38,477 nucleotides of DNA, taken from Desulfobulbaceae bacterium. GTDB taxonomy: Bacteria > Desulfobacterota > Desulfobulbia > Desulfobulbales > BM004. Positions 16,533 to 24,953 of the stretch are shown here, in pieces. Location: positions 1 through 38,477 of the forward strand of contig PKTW01000129.1 of the NCBI GenBank assembly GCA_002868955.1, in the 5' to 3' direction. Within the stretch, counting starts at the first letter, position 1, and every line of letters begins with the position of its first letter. The position numbers and the translations under genes were made by a program. The notes under the pieces are model-generated. The model was not told the origin of the DNA. It saw nothing but the letters and a program-made list of their open reading frames with translations, and did not search any database.

Positions 16533-16955
16533 TTATGAGGGCCTTATCTTGCTGAGAATTGAATCAACAGTGAGATAAATATCAAGGTCGTCACCAAAGA
16601 CATCCTGCACCTTGGGATGGTCAATGAGATCTTCAATAATGTACTGCGTCAGGAACAAGCTGATAAAATTTGGATCTGTGGCCAGTTTCCGCAGCGGAGC
16701 AATCTTGAATTGGATATCAAACTCCTCCATGTTGGAGATGATGCGGAGCTGCTCAGCGAACAAATCGCGCATTGCCTGTTCAGAGGTGGTTTCAATAATA
16801 TGGCGGTCAATGAGGCGCTGGACAAGTCTTAGCGCGAGTTCGTCAGCGTTTTTGAAGGCCTGGGAGAGCATAAAGCGCCTTTCCTGCTCACGTTTCCGGT
16901 CAATAGCCCTGATTGTTGCGTCAGTGGCGCTGTTATTGTTAAAAACTCTTGCCAT
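16533..16955 (-). CDS. Hypothetical helical protein
   Basis: I do not recognise this 140-residue protein. It is predicted to be almost entirely alpha-helical and charged, with no signal peptide or transmembrane segment. It begins MARVFNNNSATDATIRAIDR and ends DSILSKIRPS. The ATG at 16955 is preferred over a GTG at 16961 because AAGGG then lies nine bases upstream. It sits directly before the radical SAM gene in one orientation, so it may be a partner, although nothing in its sequence shows a function. Confidence 0.7.
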   Translation of the reverse strand: MARVFNNNSATDATIRAIDRKREQERRFMLSQAFKNADELALRLVQRLIDRHIIETTSEQAMRDLFAEQLRIISNMEEFDIQFKIAPLRKLATDPNFISLFLTQYIIEDLIDHPKVQDVFGDDLDIYLTVDSILSKIRPS

Positions 16956-17623
16956 AATCACCTGCCCTTTATAAAAATATTGGGAAACTTAACTTCTGTG
17001 TGTCGCATTTCTAAATAGCTTCCACCCGGAAACCGCCTTTTTTGAGAATCTTGGCATCAAACTGCGGGGTTATTTGTGCGTCTTATTCATATGCGTCGCT
17101 ACACAACTTCTCGTTTTCCTTGAATTTCTCTGGAAATCTCCGTTCCGGATTGTAAATAACTTAGTGTAACCGTCCATAAGGCAAAGAATTTACAGACAGA
17201 CACTAATTAATACATTAAGGACAAACTTTCAAAGAGAAAGGACCTTTGAGGATTCTTTTTCATGAATTATCTGCAAGTAACCCAAAAGTGTTGCGTGCGT
17301 GGCCGAAAATAAGACCCGATTCAGGAAATAAATTTGTCATGAAACAGGGCCTTGTTTTAAGCGGAGCAATTCTGAAAAAACATGGAATACTATAGTACTG
17401 TCGGCTTGTTAGGTTAGAGGATGGTATGTATCTAACACATCAATTGGGTAAAAATACCTGTTGGAGGATAATGGAATTCCTTGGAAGAACTCTTGTGAAA
17501 GCCATACTTTTTTCTTGACAATTCCCGCTCCTCTTAATAAGGTTGGGCGCTAAAATGAATCAAGGTTCAGTTTATCCACTGTCCATTTTTATCTTTATAA
17601 CTCACTGATAAAGGAGAAGAATT
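16956..17623. other. Long intergenic region upstream of sat
   Basis: Nearly 670 bp without an intact gene, between the divergent hypothetical gene and sat. A probable sat promoter is TTGACA at 17515-17520 and TAAGGT at 17538-17543, with a 17-bp spacer. Further upstream, GGGTAAAAATACCT at 17446-17459 is a near palindrome seen also at 38331 and, in variant form, at 7519. TACTATAGTA at about 17389-17398 is a perfect 10-bp palindrome. A minus-strand frame around 17000-17150 reads like protein (ITPQFDAKILKKGGFRVEAI) but is broken by stops; it may be gene debris. Regulation of sat is therefore likely to be in this region. Confidence 0.4.
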
Positions 17624-18907
17624 ATGTCGAAATTAGTACCACCACATGGCGGAAAAGGTTTGGTCTGCTGCCTGCTTCATGGCTCTGAGCTCGAGGCTGA
17701 AATTGAAAAAGCAGCCTCATTGAAGAAAATTTCCATTTCCGGGCGCGAGAACGGCGATCTCATCATGATGGGTATCGGTGGTTTTAGTCCTTTGAATGGT
17801 TTCATGAACAGGGCTGACTGGAAGAGCGTCTGCGAGAATATGCTCGTGTCTGACGGGACCTTCTGGCCCGTGCCCGTGACCCTGTCCTGCACCAAGGAAG
17901 ATGCCGGCGCCATCACCACCGGTGACGAGATTGCCCTTGAAAATACTGACGGGAAGATCATGGCAACCATGAAAGTCACTGAGAAATACGAAATGACCGA
18001 AGCTGACAAGCGCTGGGAGTGTGAGAAGATTTTCCTCGGCAAAGGCGAAGACAGCGTTGGTGGCAAGTTCTGGGAAGTTGCCATGGATGATCACCCAGGC
18101 GTGCAGATGGTTATGAACCAGAAGGATTACAACCTGGCCGGTCCTGTCAAGGTGCTGAGCGAAGGTGACTTTCCGGAGAAGTTCCCCGGTGTTTACATGA
18201 CTCCGAAACAGGCCCGTGCCAAGTTTGATGAAAAAGGCTGGAGCAAGGTAGCTGCCCTGCAGCTCAGAAACCCCATGCATCGTTCCCATGAGTATCTGGC
18301 AAAGATCGCCATTGAAGTATGTGACGGCGTCTTCATCCACTCACTGGTGGGTTCTTTGAAACCCGGCGATATTCCGGCCGATGTGCGTGTTAAATGCATT
18401 GACACCCTGATCGAGCATTACTTCTGCAAGGACAACGTCATCCAGGGCGGCTATCCCCTTGACATGCGTTATGCCGGCCCCCGTGAAGGTCTGCTCCATG
18501 CAACCTTCCGTCAGAATTATGGTGTAAACCGCATGCTTATAGGCCGTGATCATGCCGGTGTCGGTGACTTCTACGGCATGTTCGAGGCCCAGGATATCTT
18601 TGATACTATTCCCAAGCCGGAGGGTGCGGGCAAAGCGCTTCTCTGCCAGCCGCTGAAAATCGACTGGACTTTTTACTGCTACAAGTGCGACGGTATGGCT
18701 TCACTGAGAACATGTAATCATGGTAAGGATGACCGCGTAATCCTTTCCGGCACCAAACTGCGGAAAGCCCTTTCAGAGGGCGCCGAGGTTCCGGATCACT
18801 TCGGCCGTGACGAAGTTCTGGTCCTCCTGCGTGCTTACTACGAAGGCTTGACCGAAAAGGTTGAGGTTAAAATGCAGAAAGCCGCTTCCGGTGATCAGAT
18901 CAAGTAA
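17624..18907 (+). CDS. sat: Sulfate adenylyltransferase (ATP sulfurylase), dissimilatory type
   Basis: Activates sulfate with ATP to adenosine 5'-phosphosulfate, the entry step of dissimilatory sulfate reduction, or runs in reverse to make ATP in sulfur oxidation or disproportionation. The 427-residue homo-oligomeric type is recognised by [11 protein letters not shown] (Gln213 to the HxxH pair His219/His222), [16 protein letters not shown] and [12 protein letters not shown] (307-318). A C-terminal zinc site is formed by Cys352, Cys355, Cys364 and His366, as in Desulfovibrio and Archaeoglobus enzymes. The ATG at 17624 has AAGGAGAAG upstream. A strong terminator follows at 18937, so it is monocistronic. 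No apr, qmo or dsrAB genes are in the window. Confidence 0.97.
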   Translation: MSKLVPPHGGKGLVCCLLHGSELEAEIEKAASLKKISISGRENGDLIMMGIGGFSPLNGFMNRADWKSVCENMLVSDGTFWPVPVTLSCTKEDAGAITTGDEIALENTDGKIMATMKVTEKYEMTEADKRWECEKIFLGKGEDSVGGKFWEVAMDDHPGVQMVMNQKDYNLAGPVKVLSEGDFPEKFPGVYMTPKQARAKFDEKGWSKVAALQLRNPMHRSHEYLAKIAIEVCDGVFIHSLVGSLKPGDIPADVRVKCIDTLIEHYFCKDNVIQGGYPLDMRYAGPREGLLHATFRQNYGVNRMLIGRDHAGVGDFYGMFEAQDIFDTIPKPEGAGKALLCQPLKIDWTFYCYKCDGMASLRTCNHGKDDRVILSGTKLRKALSEGAEVPDHFGRDEVLVLLRAYYEGLTEKVEVKMQKAASGDQIK

Positions 18908-18936
18908 GACAGTTTCTGTATCTTGTTGTTTTCAAA

Positions 18937-18967
18937 GGGAGATGCCGCAGGGCGTCTCCCTTTTTTT
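18937..18967 (+). terminator. Intrinsic terminator after sat
   Basis: GGGAGATGCC (18937-18946) pairs with GGCGTCTCCC (18951-18960), allowing a single G-T pair, around the loop GCAG. Seven T follow. Confidence 0.92.
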
Positions 18968-19177
18968 GTTTTTCCTTATTAACCCGGAGTGATTACATTC
19001 TAAGATAGGAGGAGTGGCAGGGGATCACAACAAGGGAGCTTCTGAGTCCGTGAGCCGGGGATTGCATCCCAGTATCACTTGAAAATACAGGTGCAAAAAG
19101 TTTAGTGGCTATAAACATTTTGCCTTCACCGATTCAGATAATTGTTCTTACAACAAATTTGTGATACAACCAGAAGC

Positions 19178-20170
19178 ATGGAAACGCAAGCACCAGACGA
19201 TGTTGAGACACATTATTCCTTCAGGCAACTGCAGGATATGATCGCTGCCTATCTGGGGTCGGATAGTGTTCCCCAGCGTTTCAAGATTATCACCGATACA
19301 TCGGATTTTTTCCGGGTTGATTATAATGATGTTGTCATGCTTGGTGGCGTGCCCTACCTGATGCGCAATTATACCCGGGAAGGGAGATTCGGCCTGGACG
19401 ATGAACCCAAATACTGGGTCAGAAAGGCCATTGATCTGAAAAACCGGGAAGCAAAGATAATCAAGCTTGTTTTTCACGAAGAAATAGAAGCCCGGGTTGG
19501 GGACCTGGTATTCAAGTGTGTGCGCAGCCCCGGAAAAGAGGCAGCCATACTGGAGATGGTCGCAGGGCACAGAAATTTCATGCAGGGTATTGCAATCCGT
19601 GATACGGCAGGCAATATTGTCAGGATTCTCGACTTTATCCAGGGAAAACGTTTTGATGAACTTATCTTCAAACTGGCGGGAAACCATGAAGAATTTTTTT
19701 ATGAACATCTGCCGGGCTACCTTGCCATATACGGCGAAATGGTAAAGGCCATAGGCTTTCTGCACGACCAGGGGCAGAAACATGGAGATATACGCCGCGA
19801 TCATATTCTGCTCGATAGAAAAACAGGCGATTACCGCTGGATAGATTTTGATTATGATTATTATCATGTGGCCAACATGTTCGGGTACGACCTGTACGGC
19901 CTTGGCAACATTCTTGTTTTTCTGGTGGGCGGAGGGGACATCACAGTCCAGCAGCTGCAGGCCGAGGGATCGCCGCATCTGGAGAAACTCACCCAGGAAG
20001 ATATGAATATTATTTTTAATAACCGGGTGGCAAATATCCAGAAAATTTATCCATATATACCCGATGCATTAAATTATATACTTCTTCACTTTTCAAATGG
20101 AGCCAATCTGTATTATGAAAATATCAGGCAGCTGCTTGAGGATCTCGACGAGGTGCACATCAACGCCTGA
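19178..20170 (+). CDS. Divergent protein-kinase-like protein
   Basis: A 330-residue soluble protein with a degenerate protein-kinase fold. The likely ATP lysine is Lys113 in LVFKCVRSPGKEAAILEMV, with a helix-C glutamate at 121 or 126. The catalytic loop is KHGDIRRDHILLD (His202, Asp204), in which the usual Asn five residues after the Asp is His209. The metal-binding DFG is DFD (223-225). This resembles bacterial aminoglycoside- or RIO-type small kinases more than Ser/Thr kinases. The region before residue 95 is a separate N-terminal domain I do not recognise. The ATG at 19178 is preferred over TTG 19142. It lies downstream of sat's terminator and 30 bp before a universal stress protein gene, probably in one unit. 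Substrate unknown. Confidence 0.65.
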   Translation: METQAPDDVETHYSFRQLQDMIAAYLGSDSVPQRFKIITDTSDFFRVDYNDVVMLGGVPYLMRNYTREGRFGLDDEPKYWVRKAIDLKNREAKIIKLVFHEEIEARVGDLVFKCVRSPGKEAAILEMVAGHRNFMQGIAIRDTAGNIVRILDFIQGKRFDELIFKLAGNHEEFFYEHLPGYLAIYGEMVKAIGFLHDQGQKHGDIRRDHILLDRKTGDYRWIDFDYDYYHVANMFGYDLYGLGNILVFLVGGGDITVQQLQAEGSPHLEKLTQEDMNIIFNNRVANIQKIYPYIPDALNYILLHFSNGANLYYENIRQLLEDLDEVHINA

Positions 20171-20200
20171 AACGCTGCATTCACTCTACAGGATAAAATT

Positions 20201-20689
20201 ATGAGCATAGATCATACGAAGTGCGATATCACGGGCATGGTTGAAAGGCATATAATGATTGCAGTCGACAGCTCCGATAATTCCAGGCGGGCAGTTCTCT
20301 TTGTCGGTGACTTTTTTGGGTGTTATGAAGGGTTCCAGGTGACACTGCTGCATATCATTCTGGAACCTGAAGCCACTTTTTTCCCCGATAAAGATGAACA
20401 GAAAAAATGGCTTAGCAGCAAACTTGAAGAGGCAAAAAAGGTAATGGAGGAATACCGGCATATTCTCCTTGATGCCGGTTTCCCGCAAGACAGGGTTAAT
20501 GTGCGCATTGATACTATGCGAGCCCCTTCGGTTGCGGACTGTATTATCAAGGAACAGGAGGAAATGAAGTGCTGCACCATTGTTATAGGCAGGCGCGGTA
20601 TTTCAAAAAAAGAAGAATTTATTTTCGGCTCTACCTCGAACAAGATTATCCATGAAGCTAAAAAGTGCGCGGTCCTGGTGATCGAATAA
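20201..20689 (+). CDS. Universal stress protein (UspA family)
   Basis: A 162-residue single-domain Usp fold. It contains HIMIAVDSSDNSRRAV at the first strand and the nucleotide-binding signature G130-x2-G133-x9-G143-S-T, which predicts an ATP-binding member. An insertion of charged residues around 60-85 forms a long helix. It follows the kinase-like gene by 30 bp and precedes aroB by 45 bp on the same strand. Usp proteins often work as sensors or partners of kinases; a functional link to the kinase-like protein is an inference from adjacency only. Confidence 0.9.
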   Translation: MSIDHTKCDITGMVERHIMIAVDSSDNSRRAVLFVGDFFGCYEGFQVTLLHIILEPEATFFPDKDEQKKWLSSKLEEAKKVMEEYRHILLDAGFPQDRVNVRIDTMRAPSVADCIIKEQEEMKCCTIVIGRRGISKKEEFIFGSTSNKIIHEAKKCAVLVIE

Positions 20690-20734
20690 CTTCTGCCAGT
20701 TTCCGGCAACGGCCGCCAAGTAAAGGAAATATAC

Positions 20735-21805
20735 ATGAAATCAATCACAGTCGGTCTTGGGGAGAGATCCTATCCCATACTCATCCAGCAGGGCCTGCTG
20801 GATAAAATCGGCTCCGAGCTGCATAAAAATCCATTTGCCAAACGGTACGCCATAGTTGCTGATGACCATGTGGCTGCAATGTTTGGCGAAAGGCTTCTGG
20901 CCTCTCTTGGCAATAGCGACATCCCGGCAGAAATGATTACCTTTGCACACGGGGAAGCCAGTAAGAATCTTGGTACAATTGCAGATTTGTCAAGCAGCCT
21001 GGCCCGCCTGGGTTTTGATCGTAAGGACGGACTTCTTGCCCTGGGTGGTGGTGTGACAGGCGATATCACCGGTTTTCTTGCAGCGTGCTACATGCGTTCC
21101 ATCCCATTTGCCCAGGTGCCGACAACCCTTCTGGCCCAGGTAGACAGTTCGGTAGGCGGCAAGACAGGAGTCGATATCCCGGAAGGCAAGAACCTGGTCG
21201 GCGCCTTTTACCAGCCCAAAGCAGTATTTGTTGACAGCCAGATCGTCCAGAAACTCCCGGAAAGTGAGCTCTTAAACGGCCTGGCTGAGGTTATCAAGTA
21301 TGGTGTCATATATGACCGGGATTTTTTCAGGTTCCTTGAAATGAGCCGTAAAGATATCCTTGCCCTGGACATGCATGTTCTGGAGGATGTCATTGCCAGG
21401 TGCTGCAAGATCAAGGCCGCTATTGTTGAAGCAGATGAAAAAGAATCCGATCTAAGGCGCATTCTCAATTTCGGACATACTATCGGGCATGCGGTCGAGG
21501 CTGTTTCAGGCTACACACTGGCCCATGGCTCGGCTGTTGCAATGGGCATGGTGGCTTCGGCTGAGCTTGCCGTTTTAAAGGGGATCCTGGAGAGACGGGA
21601 AAAAGACCGTTTGGAGAAACTGATCCTTGAATACGGTTTACCGGTTGCAATTCCACAGGAATATGACCGGGACAGGATCCAGGAGTATCTCCTGGCAGAC
21701 AAGAAAACCATTGGCGGCAAGGTCTTTTTTGTCCTGCCCACTTCCATCGGCAAGGTGATCATAACAGACGAGATTGAGGCAGGAATGGTAGCAGAGGTTT
21801 TATAG
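20735..21805 (+). CDS. aroB: 3-dehydroquinate synthase
   Basis: Converts DAHP to 3-dehydroquinate, the second step of the shikimate pathway, which feeds chorismate to the trp genes at the other end of the window. The 356-residue protein has GGGVTGDITGF for NAD binding, VPTTLLAQVDSSVGGKTGVD and the zinc-ligand region containing NFGHTIGHAVE. The start ATG at 20735 has AAGGAAA upstream. One base separates its stop from the GTG of the next gene, so the two are coupled. Confidence 0.96.
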   Translation: MKSITVGLGERSYPILIQQGLLDKIGSELHKNPFAKRYAIVADDHVAAMFGERLLASLGNSDIPAEMITFAHGEASKNLGTIADLSSSLARLGFDRKDGLLALGGGVTGDITGFLAACYMRSIPFAQVPTTLLAQVDSSVGGKTGVDIPEGKNLVGAFYQPKAVFVDSQIVQKLPESELLNGLAEVIKYGVIYDRDFFRFLEMSRKDILALDMHVLEDVIARCCKIKAAIVEADEKESDLRRILNFGHTIGHAVEAVSGYTLAHGSAVAMGMVASAELAVLKGILERREKDRLEKLILEYGLPVAIPQEYDRDRIQEYLLADKKTIGGKVFFVLPTSIGKVIITDEIEAGMVAEVL

Positions 21806-21806
21806 G

Positions 21807-22448
21807 GTGAAAGTCATACTTGTTGGCGCCACGACTATTTGCGGCAGGATAAGCCCTGCAGGGTATGGAAGCCTGCTGGACCGGCGCCGGCTGGAGGAAA
21901 CAAGGGATAACACCGGGGCAAGTATCATGGGCGCCAATACGCTGCGGACTGAAAACCCGGAAATGCGCGGCACAAACGGAACTCTGGCGCCGAACCGTAT
22001 AAGGGCTATTATCTCACGCAGCGGTATGCTTCCGGTAACAGGTAAAAAATTATTCGAGCACGCCCCCAAGCCTCTTGTCTTTACAGGTGAAGACAGTATT
22101 TCAGCACTGCAGGAAAGACTCAAGGGCAAGGCCCGCGTGCTTTCCCTGCCTGAAGGACCGCACGGTTTGTCCCTGCAGGCAGCGCTCGATGTTTTTGCCG
22201 GCAGGGGAGTGGAATCTGTATTAATAGAAGGAGGGGCGCACCTCAACTATACAGCCCTGGCAGAAGGAGTGGTTGATGAAATACTATTGACCATAATGCC
22301 CTTTGTCTCAGGCAAGCATGGCAGCCCCGCTTTCGCTGACGGCCTTAAAAACCTTGGTGACCCTTTCCTGGAACTTGAACTGCTGTCCAGCGAGCCGGTG
22401 TCAACCGGTGAACTGTTTTTGCATTATCGTATAAAGAAAATGGAATAA
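21807..22448 (+). CDS. Stand-alone RibD C-terminal (DHFR-like) reductase
   Basis: A 213-residue protein matching only the reductase half of bifunctional RibD, which reduces 5-amino-6-(phosphoribosylamino)uracil in riboflavin synthesis. Typical stretches are GASIMGANTLRTENPEMRG, ESVLIEGGAHLNYTAL and EILLTIMPFVSGK. The deaminase half is absent, and no other rib genes are near. It may be the archaeal or fungal RIB7-like reductase, or a reductase with another pyrimidine or pterin substrate. It starts with GTG at 21807, one base after the aroB stop, and is translated with it. Confidence 0.82.
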   Translation: MKVILVGATTICGRISPAGYGSLLDRRRLEETRDNTGASIMGANTLRTENPEMRGTNGTLAPNRIRAIISRSGMLPVTGKKLFEHAPKPLVFTGEDSISALQERLKGKARVLSLPEGPHGLSLQAALDVFAGRGVESVLIEGGAHLNYTALAEGVVDEILLTIMPFVSGKHGSPAFADGLKNLGDPFLELELLSSEPVSTGELFLHYRIKKME

Positions 22449-22528
22449 TCTTTAGGAACCTGGCCCATGGGGAGATCAGACAGCGCACGGATCCGGGACC
22501 AGGTATCCTGCAACACGAGGTAATTGTC

Positions 22529-23338
22529 ATGGAAAAAGTTGAACTTGCAATCATGTTTTCAGGCGGTACGGACTCTCTTGCTCTTTATGCCCTTGCAGCA
22601 TTGGGGCATCATCCGATCCTGCCGCGGCCGAGACACATCCACCTGCTGCATATGCTGAACGGTATGAGCCGCTTTCATGAATTTCCCCGCCAGCGTTTGG
22701 AAGCGGCCCAGAAAATCCTGGCCAAGCAGGTCCCCCTGGCAGAGATGAGCTTACCTGACAGTGCCGTGAAACTGCCCGAGGCGTTAATGGTGGAGCTCGA
22801 CATGGGACGCTTGTTTCAGGGATTGTGGCTTGACAGTTATGAAGAGCTCATGCCGCGGTATAATGGCAAGAACCTTGTCTGTGTTGCCTGCAAGGTGGCA
22901 ATGCACACCAGGGCGATCATCTACTGCCTGGAAAATTTTATACCCCATCTGGTAACAGCTTATGCCAAAAGGCAGGAGTATTATCCGGAACAGACCCCGG
23001 TTTTTATGGAAAAGATTGCCGAATTCTCCAGCAGGTTTGGCATCCGCACCTATTTTCCTGTTTATGAGGATTTGGACGATGAAATGGTCACCCGGCACCT
23101 CCTGGAAGATCTTGGTCTGCCGTCAACCGGGGGCGGGGAACGCAAATGCCTTTTCTGTCAGACGCTGACGACCGCTACAGAAAAAGAGATTGGCCAGTAC
23201 CTTGATGACATGCTGCCTTTGGTGAAAAAATATGTCGAACTCCGGCAGTCTGGCAGGATCAGAGAGGCAGCCAACTGTTTTCCTCCCGGCAATGCGAAGA
23301 TTATGCAGAAAACCCGGCGCAGAAAAAAAATCAAATAG
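22529..23338 (+). CDS. PP-loop ATP pyrophosphatase-like protein with two CxxC pairs
   Basis: A 269-residue protein with an N-terminal PP-loop, SGGTDS at 11-16, the ATP-binding signature of the adenine nucleotide alpha-hydrolase group (TtcA, TilS, QueC, ThiI, MnmA). Two cysteine pairs follow, Cys118-x2-Cys121 (LVCVACKVAMHTR) and Cys207-x2-Cys210 (RKCLFCQ). The C-terminal tail is strongly basic (KTRRRKKIK), suggesting RNA binding. The cysteine pairs suggest a zinc or iron-sulfur site, as in sulfur-inserting tRNA enzymes, but the spacing is not that of TtcA. Specific function unknown. It lies 80 bp after the RibD-like gene on the same strand and converges with the peptidase pseudogene. Confidence 0.75.
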   Translation: MEKVELAIMFSGGTDSLALYALAALGHHPILPRPRHIHLLHMLNGMSRFHEFPRQRLEAAQKILAKQVPLAEMSLPDSAVKLPEALMVELDMGRLFQGLWLDSYEELMPRYNGKNLVCVACKVAMHTRAIIYCLENFIPHLVTAYAKRQEYYPEQTPVFMEKIAEFSSRFGIRTYFPVYEDLDDEMVTRHLLEDLGLPSTGGGERKCLFCQTLTTATEKEIGQYLDDMLPLVKKYVELRQSGRIREAANCFPPGNAKIMQKTRRRKKIK

Positions 23339-23406
23339 AATGTTTTTAAATCAGGTAGATAACTATAATTCATCATTTTTTTTAAAAAGTTTGGCAGACT
23401 AATATC

Positions 23407-23929
23407 TTAGTTACCGTTTTGTTCAAAGTCCTGCAAGGTTTCTTCAAAAACAGATTTTAAAGGGCCACCCAGCGTGATGGCATGGCGAATTGCCTGCAAA
23501 GCTTTTTCTTTTTTGCCTTGTTCCCATAATACTTGGGCAAGATTATTTATTGGCATGCCATTTGATGGATACAATTGCATGGCCTGATTAAAAGCGCTTG
23601 CTGCAGAGGATAAGTCCCCTTGTGCATAGTAACTATTGCCTAATCCCATCCAGGCGGATAAGCTTTGGGGCCATCGGGTAATCGCTGTTTTGTACGCACC
23701 GGTTGCCGCTTCAAAGAATATTTGGTGCAAATACATCAATAGCCAATTCATTCGGGGTCACTTCAAGGCCGGTCCAGGCTAAAACCATTGCCAGTGAAGA
23801 GGGGCCACACTGGTATGTTTCTTGTTGAAAAAAGGGGACTTCATCAGGAAGGATTTCTTCCGACTGATCTGCAGGTAATATAAATTTGTCTGTGCGCCAC
23901 AGGCTGCATCCAGAAGAAGAAAAGAGCAA
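23407..23929 (-). pseudogene. PA2778-family C39-like cysteine peptidase, internally deleted and frameshifted
   Basis: Two minus-strand frames together make the two ends of one known protein type. The first (to 23711) has a lipoprotein-like start (LFSSSGC lipobox, Cys in SSSGCSLW) and the peptidase entry VPFFQQETYQCGPSSLAMVL with the nucleophile Cys; it stops just after VFAPNIL. The second frame (23407-23751) is a TPR tail, beginning FFEAATGAYKTAI. The catalytic His and Asp region that should lie between is missing, and the frame changes at the joint. The start also seems damaged: the hydrophobic signal reads through only with a frame change near 23945. The upstream neighbour is the usual PA2779 partner, so the pair is recent decay. 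Confidence 0.75.
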
Positions 23930-23986
23930 AATTATAAATATCAGGCAAGTAGCCCAGCCCCCAACCCGATGAAAAAGATGTACAAT

Positions 23987-24394
23987 TTATTTTGTGTGTT
24001 TTACGAATGGAAAGACATTTGTGAAACCAAGGATATCGGTTATGAGCAAGATAATAAAAATGAGTACGGCAGCACCAACCACAGTCCCAATCCCATCACC
24101 GCCAGCAGGAAGTTGATCAAGAACATTGCATAGGCGCGATATTTCTCGATCTGTAAGGTTTGCGACACTGTTTTTTGCCTGTGAAGGATCTATACCTTTT
24201 TGTAGAAAAGCCTCTTGTACCTCTTGCCGATCTAAAAAAGCTGTAATCCGTGAACGAGATTTTTCTCCTTGGAGAGTATTGATTACTGCCTCGGTTCCTA
24301 TAATCCCTGCTTTGGCAGAAATGGCCGTAAAATCCAATAACATGAAAGAAAAAATTAGAAAAAGACTAAGCGGTCTAGCAATACAACGAATCAT
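23987..24394 (-). CDS. PA2779-family protein (exported or membrane)
   Basis: A 135-residue protein with an N-terminal signal or anchor (LSLFLIFSFMLLDFTAISAKA). Its middle helical region reads SRITAFLDRQEVQEAFLQKG and LTDREISRLCNVLDQLPAGG. The C-terminal hydrophobic segment is TVVGAAVLIFIILLITDILG. This is the layout of the PA2779 family, encoded next to PA2778-type C39-like peptidases. The biological role of the pair is not established. It is intact although its peptidase partner is broken. The ATG at 24394 overlaps the stop of the preceding small frame as ATGA. Confidence 0.85.
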   Translation of the reverse strand: MIRCIARPLSLFLIFSFMLLDFTAISAKAGIIGTEAVINTLQGEKSRSRITAFLDRQEVQEAFLQKGIDPSQAKNSVANLTDREISRLCNVLDQLPAGGDGIGTVVGAAVLIFIILLITDILGFTNVFPFVKHTK

Positions 24395-24678
24395 AATCCC
24401 CCCTTCTGTTTTGAATATGCATAAATCTTATAACCATAATTTCTGCCCTTAATACAATTCATTATGAATTTTAACACAGAATACAGAATGATAGTAGAGG
24501 AAATAATGACAGCCGGTGTTTGCAATATTGTTAAGTAAGTTGCCGCTTTCATGAAGTTGTAAAGCCCGACCGCATGGTATGGGGAAAAGTGTGACGAACT
24601 CTGGATATCAGAGGTAAAGCATCTTTCAACGTCTGTAGATGCATCAAGCAACAGGTATTCCGGCAGATAATCATCCAT
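24391..24678 (-). CDS. Uncertain small hypothetical protein with one hydrophobic segment
   Basis: A 95-codon frame that I do not recognise, ending in an ATGA overlap with the PA2779-family gene. It contains one hydrophobic stretch, LTILQTPAVIISSTIILYSVL. The N-terminal half has no clear character, and translation could start at an internal Met (residue 43). Composition is A+T-rich like its neighbours. The coupled stop/start is the main argument for it. Confidence 0.3.
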   Translation of the reverse strand: MDDYLPEYLLLDASTDVERCFTSDIQSSSHFSPYHAVGLYNFMKAATYLTILQTPAVIISSTIILYSVLKFIMNCIKGRNYGYKIYAYSKQKGGL

Positions 24679-24953
24679 TTTTGCTACAATAGTAATTTTT
24701 CAGAGCAACTTTTAAAGTTACTCTATCAGAAGGACATATTGCCTTAAACCGCAAAAAGCCAGAGTGAAATTTCTCATACCAGCCCCGGCTTTATTTGTTC
24801 AATTGTGCAGCACGCATAGGAAGTCATTTCAGAGAAGTGTGACAATTTGCCACATTTACTTACCTCTCACATCCTGTCATTGTTAGATAAATTGCAGAGT
24901 TTGTCTTGGTCTTCAAAAAGATAAAAATACGCAACGGCAGAGGAGGAGCGCTT

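Noticed and set aside
16990-17155. Protein-like minus-strand reading (ITPQFDAKILKKGG) upstream of sat
   Set aside because: Interrupted by in-frame stops and without a recognised family; at most gene debris, so no separate feature was made.
19148-19978. 276-codon minus-strand open frame opposite the kinase-like gene
   Set aside because: The plus-strand frame has kinase motifs and fits the operon; the reverse product has no recognisable features.
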